Below, in pieces: positions 23,398 to 37,330 of a stretch of DNA of 64,000 nt. The translations under genes and the position numbers were made by a program. Position 1 is the first letter of the stretch; each line of letters opens with the position of its first letter. The notes beneath the pieces are model-generated. The model ran no database searches, had not been told where the DNA came from, and saw only the letters and a program-made list of their open reading frames with translations. The stretch covers positions 93,109,474 to 93,173,473 of the forward strand of contig OV884011.1 of assembly GCA_930367205.1 (NCBI GenBank). The letters are read 5' to 3'. The stretch is from Acanthosoma haemorrhoidale (taxonomy: Eukaryota; Arthropoda; Insecta; Hemiptera; Acanthosomatidae).

Positions 23398-24850
23398 CTT
23401 GTACTAGGAGTACCTGCTTGAAGGTGGTGTGAGGGAAATAAGTTTCTAGATACATTTTTTTTCGATTGAAACTATTTCGGAATAGTTCAAGCTACGGTAC
23501 GAAAAATATCAATTAGTTTAAAATTCAGTAAACCAATAAATCCCCCCAACTAAACAAATTTTCAACTAAGCCACCTCATTACTGCATTCAAGGGAAAGTT
23601 CGGCCAGAAGTAATCTCCATTCAAGCCTCTTAAACACTTAACTGCCCTAACTTAACCCTTTCAAACTAATAGACAGCCCTGGCTTTAGTTAATAGGTTGG
23701 AAAGTACGTACAGTGGGTACGCTTGGATCTCTGGTGAAAGTATGATAGTTGATGTGCCGGATAGTGAAGGGCAATAACCTCTCTATTGTGACGCTATATA
23801 TCGCTGCCGATACCAACAATAATAGCTAACTTATTATTTTAAGTGTTGATAATCGACAGTAATTTGCGTAACGCAAGGAACGTATTACATTTCGTAATAA
23901 ACTGCACAGATCAATGAACAATTTTTGTTAATATTAAAGAGGCATATAGGCCAGAATTTCAAAATTCTAGCCAAAACCACAAATAAAAACATTTCCCCAT
24001 TATTATGGGTTTTTTTTAAATTAGATCTCATGCTTTTATATTTTTACACATGAACGAAAGAGCACCCATTACAAACATTAAATTCTGACAACAAATACCT
24101 CCTGCAATTATTAATAGTTATAAGAGTCATAGAAGGAACTTTTTCTTTTTGGAAAAAATAAATCATTACTTGGGGAAAATTATAATCTGCCCTAATAGAG
24201 CATTGGGTACTTAAACTAAATGATCTTGTTCAACCCGTATTTACACTATACAGTTATATATCCCCAGAATTGTCACGTTCCATAATGAAAACAAGGCAAG
24301 TTTTAGGGAGATTCCCTCGCTACTCAAGGAGCCCCATCACCACTACCTAGGGGGAAAAGCGCATTTAGCAAACTTTTCAACAGCAAACAAAAGTCTTTTG
24401 AATTGAAAAATGATGTGACATATTCATTTAATAGTAGCCAATTATAAAAATAGACTACTTTACTGTTATGAAAATGACGGGACATGTTGAAGGCAATAAA
24501 AGCGGTTTGATTTATAGCGGATCGATTTAAAGGAGCTTCCTATACCTGAGTCCCTGAGGAGCGTAGAAGAAAATTGGCTACCAATCACAGCGCAATAACT
24601 CGACTAAGTCACGTCAGCGTAAATATCCGCCATGCTTCAACACCTTCCGATGGTGCTGATAAAATCAAAAGTCTCAAATTGACAGATTTTCTCGATCCCG
24701 TTAATTATCGAAGGGCGATGACTATTTTAGCAGTTTTTTTATTAAAAGCACCAATTTTTAATGTTTTTCTTGAAGAACTTATGAAGGTTAGTAAGATGTT
24801 GTTTGTTGCTACTTAGTAATAATGTTAAAAAAAATATATTGTCTTTTACA
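23398..24850. other. AT-rich stretch, no gene recognised
   Basis: The frame at 24574-24816 (+, 80 codons) has no family match. It lies just upstream of the ribozyme-like motif at 24851 and could be the end of a retroelement frame, but no reverse-transcriptase motif is visible. Confidence 0.35.
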
Positions 24851-24920
24851 CTAATAGTCCTGAAGATGTATGACTATTGGCGAAACATGATAATTAAATA
24901 AATTATTTTTCATGGACTAC
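24851..24920 (+). ncRNA. hammerhead-ribozyme-like / Penelope-type retroelement end
   Basis: A CTGAAGA box (24860-24866) and a GAAAC box (24882-24886) appear in the order of the hammerhead core. TAGTC just before the first box can pair with GACTA at 24915-24919 (stem I). CATGA after the second box can pair with TCATG at 24910-24914 (stem III). Stem II is not convincing, and the U-H cleavage pair expected before GACTA is missing. CCTGAAGATG...CGAAAC strings are common at ends of Penelope-like and some LINE elements, so this is probably a decayed retroelement end. Confidence 0.35.
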
Positions 24921-25187
24921 GAGCTGGAGAGACCCAAGGCTTTTAGTTGAAAAAATAACTTCAAAAGATCCTATAAAAAATTATAATTTTTTAATATTCT
25001 TTTAGCAATAGGCAGGATTGTTAACTATAATGTCTATAGTATTACTTTCTAAACTTAGCTCGGTGCACAAAAAATTCTAGGTCCTGGAATAAGTTGAAAT
25101 TTTTGGCGTTCTGACAACTTTTCCTAGTTTTCAAGATACATAAATTAGTGAATTTTTAACAAAAAGTATGCTAATACAAAGCGGACC

Positions 25188-25341
25188 GGGGGGGGGGGTG
25201 TTTTGACTATTGTAAATTTCATAATTTAAGAGTAGCTTACATGGAGGTTTTAACTAAATATTTAATGTATACAGTTAAATTAATAAAAATTAAATTAATC
25301 TGGGTTCAAACCTCAATTTTACTGGCTGGGTGACCACCCAG
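25188..25341. repeat. G11 run, B-box-like site and CTGGGTG/CACCCAG palindrome
   Basis: An 11-base G run (25188-25198) is followed by GGTTCAAACCT at 25303-25313, which resembles the RNA polymerase III B box of tRNA-derived SINEs. A 7-bp inverted repeat CTGGGTG-AC-CACCCAG lies at 25326-25341. No A box was found at the proper spacing, so a SINE is only a possibility. Confidence 0.3.
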
Positions 25342-25739
25342 AGCTTTTATTGCCATTCCAGCAAATTTCAAGAATATATATTATTTTGTGTCTGCTGGAG
25401 AGTTTCTTGTATTTATTTAGTTTGAAATTATAGGATGCTTACAACTTTAGGTCGATTTATTTAACTATGTTTGCCAAAGATAAGTTGCCACACAGATGGA
25501 ATTCATCCTAGGTACACCTCGGTCAAGAATGGCCCTAGGTATGTTACGGTATGTATGGGTTTTAAGATATTGAGCGAAAGTCTAAATTATTCATCCATAC
25601 TTTCTCGTAGGATTTTTGTCCTACATGCTACCATGAGCTCGCCACCATCTAATCAACAGTCAGTCATGTATTTACGAGGCCAGTAGCTAATTCAATGTAT
25701 ACTATTGTTTTGATGTTATTTATTAAAGTTCATTATGAT

Positions 25740-26300
25740 TCATGACCACATAAGCATTCCAAGGCAGAGGCGATTAAAATACATAATATATATAATAACA
25801 GATAAATAACGGCTTACTGTTGTTTTTTTTAGATCATAATCACGAGATTTGTACAGGGACGAATGAGGTAAACATTGCTGAGTTGTGCACACCTTTCTCA
25901 ACTTTGACAAGGATTCTTCCACTTTCTTCGGCATGGATCGGACATCTGTAAGAGTTAAGTGGACCAGCACGGACAGAGAAGAACCCGGTTCCTCGATTCG
26001 GAGGCCACCGTGACTGCCTTCAGCCACGGACGCAGCTCCTCTCAATGGGCCGTTTTGTAGGAAGTAGCCTACTCCACTTCTCACTGGTGTCGTGATCCTT
26101 CGTGCGGTCAGCACTTATGTTCGGGAGTCTATTCTCCGCATGAGGGCACCCGATTCTACACGATTAGCGTCGTTAAACGAGACTCGACCGATGGATTGGT
26201 TCGGCGTTTGTGTCAGGAGCCAGTTTAGGGCAGGAGTAAGTAAGTCGGCAAGCGGTGTAGCACTCACACAGCGCAGTAAACACTTGTATATGTAACCTCA
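25740..26300 (-). other. GC-elevated island with 124-codon frame, unassigned
   Basis: The minus frame 26114-25740 is the longest uninterrupted ATG frame outside the transposons. It has a charged central part (PKKVEESLSKLRKVCTTQQ) but no motif I can assign. A plus frame (26092-26295) partly overlaps it. The GC content drops sharply outside about 25880-26370. It could be an exon or a decayed transposon. Two strands open at once argues for a compositional effect. Confidence 0.2.
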
Positions 26301-26370
26301 CCATTGGGTGTACACTATGATCCAAATTTCCTCACTTCACAGACTCAGACCGCGGGGTGGAAAAGTTAAG

Positions 26371-29300
26371 CGGAAATCCGCAGTTCAGCACTTGAAAAGC
26401 CTATTTCAGATAATCTAAAATCCCTTTTATTTTCATAACCTACAATTATTTGAGGGTGAAGTCAACAAACGAAATTAACGAAAAAAAATTGTAAAATAAG
26501 CCTACAAGAAAGTAGGTGAACACAAGGCCCGATTAATCGAAGGACTAATTCAAAGATAGAGATGTAAAGGTCACCACTGATATTACTTCCTCACTTTAAT
26601 ATCCCCTTTATGAAAGATGAAATTTACATTAATTTTCCTCAAAAAATATCACATAGGTCACCGCATCAATCGGTACAGTTAAGTAGTAAAGTTTGTTAAA
26701 ATAACTATCTACTGATCAACCCATTAAGTGTTAACTTACCTTACGTAGGATGCGACCAGCGAGCCTAAGCAGCCATTGGCTGGTGGTTCACATTACATAA
26801 GTGTACTACTAATTTTGCCAGGCCACTGAATTCTACACATTTTATTTTTTTACAACAAAGGAAGTTGTAAAACAATCTCTGCGAACAATGCAAATTTTTC
26901 GCAAAAGCCGATTTTTTTTTATTAAAGAAGTGAATATAACTCAGAGTAGATAGCATTTTTCGAAAATACACTTTAAAATATTACACGGTTGAAATTAAAG
27001 AAGATAATAAATTTTTATAACAAATATCAGGTAACACGGAATATTTACTTATTATGCTAGAATTGAAAGTTTTTAAAAATTTAATAAAAGCTCTAAGTCA
27101 AACGAGACAGAAAAGAATAATTGAGAAATTCATAAAAAAATTATGACCAGCAACAAACATTGAATTTTCATTCGGATAGCCTTTCAACCTTGTAATGTTG
27201 AATTTTTCAAGAGGCATCCAAATACTCGAATTGTCAAAATTTGTTAGTTGCTATTAGAACAACAAAAGATCATTCTACAAAAGTCTCTTTAAACATATAT
27301 CATAAATTTGAGAAAATAAATGTTATTTGTTCTGAAGGAGACTGTTTCTAAACTGTAATTGTCTAAGTAACTTAAAATTGAGAAATAATTTAGGTGGAAA
27401 AACACAGGAAACACCTTTGCTTAATAATTTCGTTAAAGAAAAATAAAACGCCTAGCGAAATTGCTGAGAGAGGCATACTTCGCGATAAGCCGTTTTAGAT
27501 GGCAAAGCGGATGATCCCCGCCATAACCGGAGAAGGCTTATATTTTAGACCTGCCAATATCAGAGCCCGTCCTAACATCCCTTCAACCCTAGTCGATTTA
27601 GCAAAAGGTGGGGGGTGCGTGGAAAATAGTAACAAGCCCAATTCTAGACAGCCAGAAACTAATACGAAAATAATGGTTTTATCACAGGTTGTCAGCAAAC
27701 GATATATTGCTAAATCTCGAAAACAAAAATTAATAAAAACGGGTCTAATTAAATATACGGCACATATTTATGCATTATAGTAATATATCACTTATGAACA
27801 TTTTTCATCAGCGTTTATAATTTAAACTGAACTTCAATCAGACACATAGCAGGAGTAAAGAAATTTAGGAAATCAAAAATGATTGCCTAGCACTAAATTA
27901 ATAGCTAACTACACATGTATTATCCCCGTAATATCTATATTAATCTAAAGTTTAATAAACTACTTTATTAAAGCTACATTAAAAAGTATCGGATCCTAAC
28001 TATTACGTAACAAACAAATAACATTGTATACATATTTTAATAACTCACTATATATCAATATTTTAAATGGTAGACAACTCACCAACTCATAAATAAATTA
28101 CACTGCTTACCTGAAAAAGAAAAAAAAAATTATTAACCTCAAAATAACATATTTCAAATAAATATAAAATATATGGAATGGTTTACAAGCAGATCATTTT
28201 GAAATTCACAGGTATACAACTCCACAAATTAAAATATAATAAGAGGGTAGAGATGATAAGATGTAAGGTATTAAATTACAGCTGATAAGGGTAGGATAAC
28301 AAGATGGTAGGGGGCGATTTGGATTACACACATATAAAGGGCTTAATATTGAAAGCAGCTTTTTCCATTTTTGGGGGAAACGGAGCGAAACAGGCTGGTA
28401 ATTTTTTTTAAATGATAATGAACTAATGGTTTTTCATCTAACTTAAGATATTTTTTATTATTATTTTGCCAGATCCGTCAATAGTTATTGTTATCCTAGT
28501 GCCAGAACAAAAAAAATAGAATTTCTTAATGAGATGTAAACTCAAACATACATGGTACATCGGATTGAACAATTTAAGCAACAAAATTGAAAGTGGAACA
28601 TTAGATAAATGAAATAATCAACGATTTACTGACTATATTCTTTTCACTGGTCAGTGGTTTTATCACTAATTATGCAATGTTCTCAGAGTGTACGCTATGC
28701 AGCAAGGTATATTATCAGTAAAGGATATAAGTACAAAATAATTGCAATGTGATGTATCATAGCATCCATGGAGAGAACTACATAGAAATGTTGCAGCTGT
28801 GTTGCTAGTTGTTCCCAGCTTTATTGCACCCACTAGCAGCTATCTGCACGCACAACTTTATTGCACCGAATGTGCATAGATCAGGGCTGATTTGAATTGT
28901 AAATCAAAGAGGCGATATCCTCGTTATATAATTGTACATTTGTTTCGAGTGGCTATGGCTTAATATGGAGCAGGTGCTTGTTGTGACGGATAAGGGACTA
29001 GCATGCGGTGAAAGTCACCTAGGGTTTGATTTGTACTGTCTTGCTTTAATAGGAAGGAAATTAATTTTAGTCCCGATTGCGCAGATTGGTTTTATCGTCA
29101 GTTTTATATTTAAAGTTTTGCTTTTCCCTCCGGGATATTCACACCACGTGCCAACAAAAATAAAATACGTACAATGACAACACCTATACAATGACACAAC
29201 TATAAATTATATTCCCTAAGCGACAAGTTAGTTTTTTGGATGGATATATTTTTACTCTTACTTTCACTATATCATTAATATGATATTATTTTATCAATTG

Positions 29301-32082
29301 GCATATAGAATATCACATTGCGATATTTTCCAAAAAATTTAGAGCAGCAAACCTACGAGGGAGCAAATTGCTAATGCGTGCCAGTATTGTTTATAAGAAA
29401 TCTTGAGGGGTACTTAATGTTAATTTTCACCTGTCTATATATTATACTCAGTAACTAGTGTTTTTATTTTAACTTAAAATTAAAATCTTCTTATCATTAT
29501 TATAATTAAGAGCTTGTGAATCTCAAAATATTTTTACTATATTACAATGTAATTATATGGCAGTAGCCCTATTTTATTTTTTATTGCTCGTGATGTGAGC
29601 GTTAATCTTTTTTTTTTTTTTATTTTTACTTTAAGAGAAAACACTAAATGAGAGGGGTAAAATAAAATAAAACGTGCAAATACAATTTAAAAAATAACCC
29701 GATTTAAGCGACATCACAAAATTCATTTACACCACGTGGTAATGAATTAATGTCTCAAGTAGTTAATTTTACTAGTAAAATAAATAATAAATAACAAGAA
29801 TGTATAACACATAGGGATGGCTACAAATTGTTGATTGATTAAATGAAGGCTGGTTTAAATCTGAATCGTTTAAGAATATTGAAACTGTTTCCCCTTTTTT
29901 TTATACTATGAAAGTTGATCGTCTGAACAATAATATTTCGGGTTGAATATTATGATTCGTCATTTAATATAAATTCAAGTTACTCGACAATAATGAGGCA
30001 ATTGATTACTTTATTGCCCAATAAGAAGAAGAAACCCGGGAGATGTGTAGTCGCTTAGGAGCAAGATAAAAAAAAAAAAGTGATTACACAAAATGTTACA
30101 CGGAAATTCCATTAGAAGGACAACTACTGTAGTTTCAAAGCACACGATTCTCCTCGATTAGCATACCTGAAACTACAGCAAGCCGCGAAATAAAAATGGT
30201 TATTACCTTCATTAAAGCGGTTTAATGATGCCGTAAAACTAATGAAACTGCGTGTACCACCCGAATTAAGGTTTACAGCAACTCATGTTTTACCCGAGGG
30301 GAAATGGAAGTTACATGTCGGTGGTTCCCGGCCAAAATGTAACTTATTACGACATATCACCTACACAATTTAGGTGGCGTGTCCTTTTAATGGAGATTTA
30401 AATCCAAGATCGATAGGGGAATTTAAATAAGGGATCCGATTGTACTCTTCACCGTGCCAACCCACGCTTAGAAATAAATACGTTCACATCACCGAGTAAA
30501 GAACTATGGCAAAGCACAACAAGACATACTACTTATTACTTCGTGTGTGTGAGAGAGATATTTGTTTATGAGAGTAGATAGTTCATATGCTTCTGCATAA
30601 AATCGAAAACGCCTTTTAAAAAATACAATCAAGGATACATCACAAGTAAAAAATATAAATTTTGAGGAAGCTTTTATTCGCAAATGGATGTAATCTGTAC
30701 TGAAGAAGAATTTCAGCCCAGGTTCGTTACGGATCGTACACATATTTTTTAAAAGGAAGTCTGAAATGACTCACCCATCGTATTTGTCTGAAACATTGCG
30801 TCATTTTAACATAAATAATTAAAATGTACAAAGATTGAACTAATATAATATTTTATGCTTAGAAAACACTCGGCGATTATTGCTATGTTATAATCGGTTA
30901 ATTTCACTTTAATGCCAAGGCGGGCGGTCATTACAAAGTCGTTTGCTTAATTCTGTCCTTTAGTGGACGATAGTGCTATTGAGTCATCAGACACATCGCC
31001 ACTCCACCATTTCAGGGCTTTATAGAGTTAGTCACTCCTAAGAGAACAAAGGGCTACCTAGTGCGAATACAGATGTTTTCATACTAGCTAGTACTAATCT
31101 GCGAAAGGATAATACAAATGATACCCCTTGACAGTGAAAAAAAAAAACACGGGCTCTTTGATGTCTCGGGTACCATGAGCGGGGAGGGGGGCAAGTAATG
31201 AATGGAAAGAAGTGTTAGAAGGGAACTGTACTGCGGGACTGCAACCGTCCGCTGCCCACGCTGAAGGCCGATTGTAATGTCGGAATGGAATACCAGGCCG
31301 TAGGAGCCATCGGATATAATGCAGGGTATATTTCGTTTCATAGGCACGTTTAAAACAAAATATTTTCCAGGCAGAAAAATAATAATAGCAGGAAGCTAAA
31401 TAACGGAATGATTAGATTGTTTTCACAGAGTTGCGGATGCCTTAAAAACGCTAAAAAAAAAAACCCCCGTAGATAGTAAATTTTGGACATTAAAATTTGG
31501 ATTTAATAGGTTCCGAGCCGGTTTTAATAGCGATTTTTACAGGGATATTTTAGCTGTTAGCAATTATTTTTTATTTGTTGAAAAAGCGACTTTCAATTAA
31601 CGAGAACTTACAAAAGATGTAATCTAACTGTTGGGTAATAGTGTCGCTCCTCTCGTCACGAGTATTTCAGAGCATTCTTACCTCAAACATTACTGTTAGG
31701 ATGTAGGAGACAACCATCAGATCCATTCTGATATATAGCGTAAACTCTTGGACGGAAACAAAGATCAGCCTTTGAAGATTTGGGAGAAGAATGCTTCGAA
31801 AAAAAGTACAAGAAGAGACATTGTCCCCAAAGAATAACAAAAAGGGACAAATAAGTATGTCCAGCTGTTATAAAAATGTAACATAAATTACAACGATGAG
31901 ATTAGTTTGGGCCTTTATCCATATGTGGTGGCTTCATTGTACCAAGCAGTATAGTATTAGAAAAAAACAAAGTATAAATGAATGATGGTGAATGAAATTA
32001 GATAACAATTTTAACAAGGAAAATATAGGAATTGCTTCCACGGGAAAACATCATTGTAGGTAATATTATTATATACATATAT
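26371..32082. other. AT-rich stretch, isolated short frames only
   Basis: No gene supported. A 93-codon plus frame at 27499-27780 begins ATG just after TTTTAG and has mixed codon use in its first half (MAKRMIPAITGEGLYF), but shows no domain. A minus frame at 31347-31084 lies in a GC-richer patch (31140-31330) without recognisable motif. A direct repeat of CTTTATTGCACC occurs at about 28821 and 28856. Everything else is AT-rich non-coding DNA. Confidence 0.4.
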
Positions 32083-32817
<735 letters not shown>

Positions 32818-32916
32818 CATTGTACATTGTTAGATTGGAGGGAGTGGTAAAGTCTAGAGTTAAAAGATTGGGAGTGTTGGCCAGCGACGAATACTGAACA
32901 TTATCGAGTTCCAAAA

Positions 32917-33290
32917 CTAGAGGCGGATAAGAAAGAAAGAAGCAGGTTCGTTTGAGATTTGGGAAATATAGGTGACACGGGCGAGATTTAGTACTGTTGA
33001 TAATTTGATGGCTGATTTATATTGGAGGAGAATGTAAAGGTAAGGTTTTTTACTCATGATATTACTGACGAGGAGGGCATCAAGGAAGTATAGGCGACGG
33101 CCAGAAGGGCTGAGCCATCCCAACTCGTATTGAGTAGTGCTGTGAAATACGACAGTACCTGGGGATCACCAGTACAATATCGAGGACCTTACGGGCACGG
33201 TGTCTGAGTGGAGAGGTCGAATTCTGAGATATGAACGATCTGCAGAGATATAGATGATTCCCTCATTATAAAGACTCCTATGAAATATAT
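32917..33290 (-). mobile_element. possible LINE C-terminal remnant
   Basis: On the minus strand a frame without ATG reads LYLCRSFISQNSTSPLRHRA, then RKVLDIVLVIPRYCRISQ and HYSIRVGMAQPFWPSP before a stop. The neighbouring frame (33123-32917) continues with SGRRLYFLDALL. The order of Ser/Arg-rich stretch, short beta-like block and IRVG..LW-type end resembles the C-terminal region of several non-LTR retrotransposon ORF2 proteins. It is frameshifted and not assignable to a clade from this alone. Confidence 0.3.
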
Positions 33291-34173
33291 ATGATCAAAA
33301 ATATGTTTCAGTTTTTACATAATAACTATTTAAAACACAAACGCGAAGTCCCTAAAGTATCGTTGAAAATTGGAGCGCCTCTCTTCTTAATCAAAAATAA
33401 AAATAAAGCTTATTATGAGAGAATTTGTTAATATGAAGGAAACCAAAATTAGGCCCTGATTACACATTCTTTTTAAATTAAGAAAACTCTTCTGCTAAAA
33501 ATATTCTGAAAAGCGGAATAAGTATTTACTCTAACGATATAATCTACATTGGCTGTTCTTGAAAATGGCAAAACACATTCAACACCAATGTTTTTAATGG
33601 AAAAATACGGAATAAAAACCATTACTTTATTTTATTTTTTACATGTTCTCAAATTCGAGGAATGATCCAAGCATGTTTACGAAAATCGGTTGCCAATTTA
33701 AACACAAAGTTTTATAACAGTTAGGGTAACGAAATCGATAAGGAAGGTATTTACCTGGAAATTTAAAAATGTTAGGCCCACCTAATGAACTATGCAAATA
33801 TAGAATTGATATTCTGTTTAGCTCTTTCCTTTAAAAGAGCGAAGTTACAACTTTTATATAAGTAAGCAAATAAAAATACAAATGTTTCATTACATCATTT
33901 CTTCTTTCAGATCAATGCGAAGTAAATAAAAATAAATTGATTACGCAAGGCAAATAAAAATCTCTTACACAACCCTAGTTATCCCGCACGGCTGTCACGT
34001 GTTCTGCTTTTAAGGTAGGAGGCTTACAAGACAGCTAGCAAACCATTTCCTAACACCTGCGCTTTACAACGTGCATCGTGGATTGCCGCATCGATGCATC
34101 GAACAGGGGGCAATGAATTATTAATGAGCTCATTCAATAGTGGTAGGACAACATTAGCAGAAAAAAAACTTAC
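33291..34173. other. AT-rich stretch, no gene seen
   Basis: Nothing recognisable; short frames and A/T runs only. Confidence 0.5.
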
Positions 34174-34238
34174 CATCGTTCTCTTCGCCTGAGCAATTTA
34201 CAAACGATTTCAAAAATATTATCATACTTATCCGCCAT
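34174..34238 (-). CDS. candidate first coding exon (start plus donor)
   Basis: On the minus strand CCAAC-ATG-GCG gives a favourable start context, with an in-frame TGA seven codons upstream. The frame reads MADKYDNIFEIVCKLLRRR then ER, 65 nt in all, and ends at a strong ATG|GTAAGT donor, leaving phase 2. It lies on the same strand as the Trio exon and about 28 kb downstream of it, so an alternative internal first exon or a nested gene is possible. No homology is recognised, and chance start-donor pairs of this size occur. Confidence 0.25.
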
Positions 34239-35000
34239 GTTGGCAAAAGTAAGAATCAATCATAAACAAAGAGATGCTAAGAATGCAGTTCATCAAATGC
34301 TGAAACCACCGATAAATAATTGTCAACTCGACTTCACCTCTTGAAACAAGCCACAAGGTGCAGCGACAGTCCTAAATTTAAAATGCTGAATAGGTACCAT
34401 TCATTCATATTAGGATACATTGAAGGATTCAGAGAGGAATTAAGTAGCAATTAACTACCAGAAAACACGATGAAAAACATTGTAGTAGAATTTATAGACT
34501 TCCTTGTCTGGTCTGATCAGTATGCGTCATCACACTAGAGGATGCTATAGGCCCCAAAACTAAACACGTAATGTTCTTGAGTTCAACAGAGTCGAATGAA
34601 CTCTTCACGCACGCGACCCTGTATAAAGTATCCACATTCAATAAATGATGTGTTTTTCTAATTAAATGACCACATCAATGTATTAATGTATATGATTTGA
34701 TTTCATTTAATGATTATATTTTAAGAAGTGAATTCATACCTACATAGCTCATAGGCTAATAAAAATTCTAATAATTCTTCCTCTAAATCAGAATCAAGCC
34801 GGAAATAAATGGACTCCTCATAAGGGAAAATGAATACAATTAAACTCAGAACAATAAAGATAAACGCTTTGATCAGATTACACAGGGTGACTGGGGCACG
34901 CTATCAAAAAAACTTGTTGTGATAATATGGTATTTAATATTTTTAATTATATACTAGAACAAAACTGTACAAGATGGGATAAGTTCCTACAGTCAAGATC

Positions 35001-35073
35001 CCCCCCCCCCTAAGCTCTCTAGTTAGAAATTCAGGATGAGGGAAAAATATACAATATTTAGGTTAATCGGATC
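35001..35073 (-). repeat. repeat copy 2, with a G10 run in place of the A tail
   Basis: The body at 35013-35073 matches 23335-23397 (AGCTCTCTA..T, GGATGAGGG, AATATTT.GGTT, CGGATC). Where copy 1 has a 20-base A tail on the minus strand, this copy has ten G (C10 at 35001-35010). Confidence 0.5.
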
Positions 35074-37239
35074 ATCAGTCAAGACATTCTTCTACTTGAT
35101 TATCAAGACAAACGACAAACTTCACTGAAATGCTTTCCCAATCCTTCTTTTCTTTTGCATAATAAGCATCTACCATCATTAATTATTATTTATGCAATTA
35201 TACATAGTTTATCTGTTGGAGGATCGATTTGAGCAATATTGAACGTGAGGGATCGGAGTGGAACACAATTGGACCTTGCATAATTTATATCTATGACTAA
35301 TATAATTATAAATAAAATTCGAGTAGTGAATATAACCCCGCCAAGTTTCAATGTTTTATTTTATAAATCCTCTTAATTTTAATTAATTTTGTTTTAAGCT
35401 CAGATGAGCCAACGATACCGGAAAGTTAATCCCTGTATACAAGTTCGGCATCTTCTTTCTAGATCAGTCGTCAATACATGGATTTGCTTGTTATTGAAAT
35501 CGAAATTTATAAACTAAAATAGAGTAATATATTTCAGTTCCACCCTGTATTTAGGTAATTTTGAAAAGAACGATTCTTTCTAATTTGACCAAATTTAATT
35601 ATATCCCTTATTTTATAAGCATAATTTACGAGCATACGTTTCTCAAATTATTTATGTTATTATTATTATCATACTATACTTCACTCATTCACTCATGTAG
35701 ATCATCAACATGATTTCATTTAATAAACTAACTGTTCATATAGTCAATGCGTTGAGCACTGAAATAAGAACAGAAAGAACACACAATTGCTAGAGTAATT
35801 TAAGTCAAAAGCGCTAATGAATACGCCCTGTTGTCCTTCAAGGTTAGGTTTTTCTTTCCGCCAGATTCCTCTGCTGCCTTTTTTCAAGCCTAGTGAGCGA
35901 GCCAGAGAGAAAGATCGAGGGAAGAATGACTAAACATGCGAGAGGGAATCCAAGTAATCCGCAGAGCTATGCGGCGAGATCCAGCCGGATTCCGATCTGT
36001 AGGTAGGGAATTTATAGGTCTCTATCTGTTGATTTGTCAGTTACAATGTATTACACATTGCCACCAGCTAACAGAGCACATGGCCACCAAAAAGAAATAC
36101 AATTTTGAGCATAAAAGAATATAGAACAGAGTCCAATTTTAAGAAATCAATGAAAAGCAGATAAGAATAATAATCGAGGAAGTCTATTTTGCAAAAAAAA
36201 TCTAATGAACCTTATGTCCAAAATAATGTTTTTAATTGTTATTGTCAATATTTGGCGGGAAAACGTTGGAAAAAAGATGTAAATTTTCAATACCGATCTG
36301 GCGATCTATAACCTCCCCCCCCCCTCCATTTCCTGATATAGGTACTCCATTCAGATATAAAAAAACAATTTAAACCCATTTATAACCCACCATCTATAAT
36401 GTGATCTATAACAGCATTAAGACTTATACATTACATAATAATATAATTTGGTAATATGTCTCGTAAAATATAAGATTCCAAATTATACTTGTAATAAAAG
36501 CGTTTTTTTATCCGTTTCAATAACTTTACGTAGAATTAACTGAACATTAATATAACTTGAATCACTTTTTTCATATCTTAAATATTAAGTTTTCTTGATA
36601 TTACTTTGTCATAATTTCTCTTGGCGCAATAATATTATTCGGTTTAACTCGCAGTCTACATTTTAATATAGTTGCTAAAACTGAAGGAAAGCTTAAAAGG
36701 ATGAAAAATCTAAAGTTATTTTACAATTATTAATTATTGGCATGGAGACGGTCAGTTGACCAAAAAAAAGAATTTAATTGCACCTTCCACAGTGAATCAA
36801 TGTTCAATTCTGGCAGTTATAAAATAAAACAATGGATACCAAAGATATACTTGAGAGCTGGGAGGTAGGATATTTTCCGGACAATCAATCCGCGTTGATA
36901 GGTACGCAGGTGGAATCTTTAATCTTTAAGGGAGCGAAGTTCAGCTCTTAACAAACTCGGAGCTCTCTTATGCTAATCAACGGAGACTTCACTACACAAA
37001 CGGGCGGAAAGTTTTGGTCTGGATCAATATTTAACCATAAATCTTGTCAACTCACCCTACCTTAAGGTGTAACATGGTAAATCGAAATTAGCCTCATCTA
37101 ACTTTGCACTCAAGTTGCTATAATTGAATATTGTATAATGAAACTTTTTTCATTACTTAGGTTGTTGTCATGATTAGTTATTAGATGTAGTAAATAATCC
37201 AACTATCGTAAATTTTAAAACTTATCTTTATAATTTCAA

Positions 37240-37330
37240 AAAAAAAAAAAAAACTAAGATTTAAACCCAGGATCTTACGATTGTAGACATAGATAGTGCC
37301 ACGACAGGTATTGGGCAAGCGTATCCTAGA
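37240..37330 (-). repeat. possible tRNA-derived SINE piece
   Basis: Minus strand: CCTGGGTTTAAATC, a B-box-like site in T-arm-like context, followed by a run of T and A. An A box is not clear. Related wording (GATCC..GGGTTCAAATCC) is seen near 46338-46353, and a looser match near 49528-49545. Confidence 0.25.

Noticed and set aside
26740..26800. Strong AAG|GTAAGT donor on the minus strand
   Set aside because: No acceptor with a pyrimidine tract and only about 16 open codons before it.
31681..31728. Minus-strand ATG followed by 15 hydrophobic codons and a GAG|GTAAGA donor
   Set aside because: Short enough to be chance; no upstream promoter or conservation evidence.
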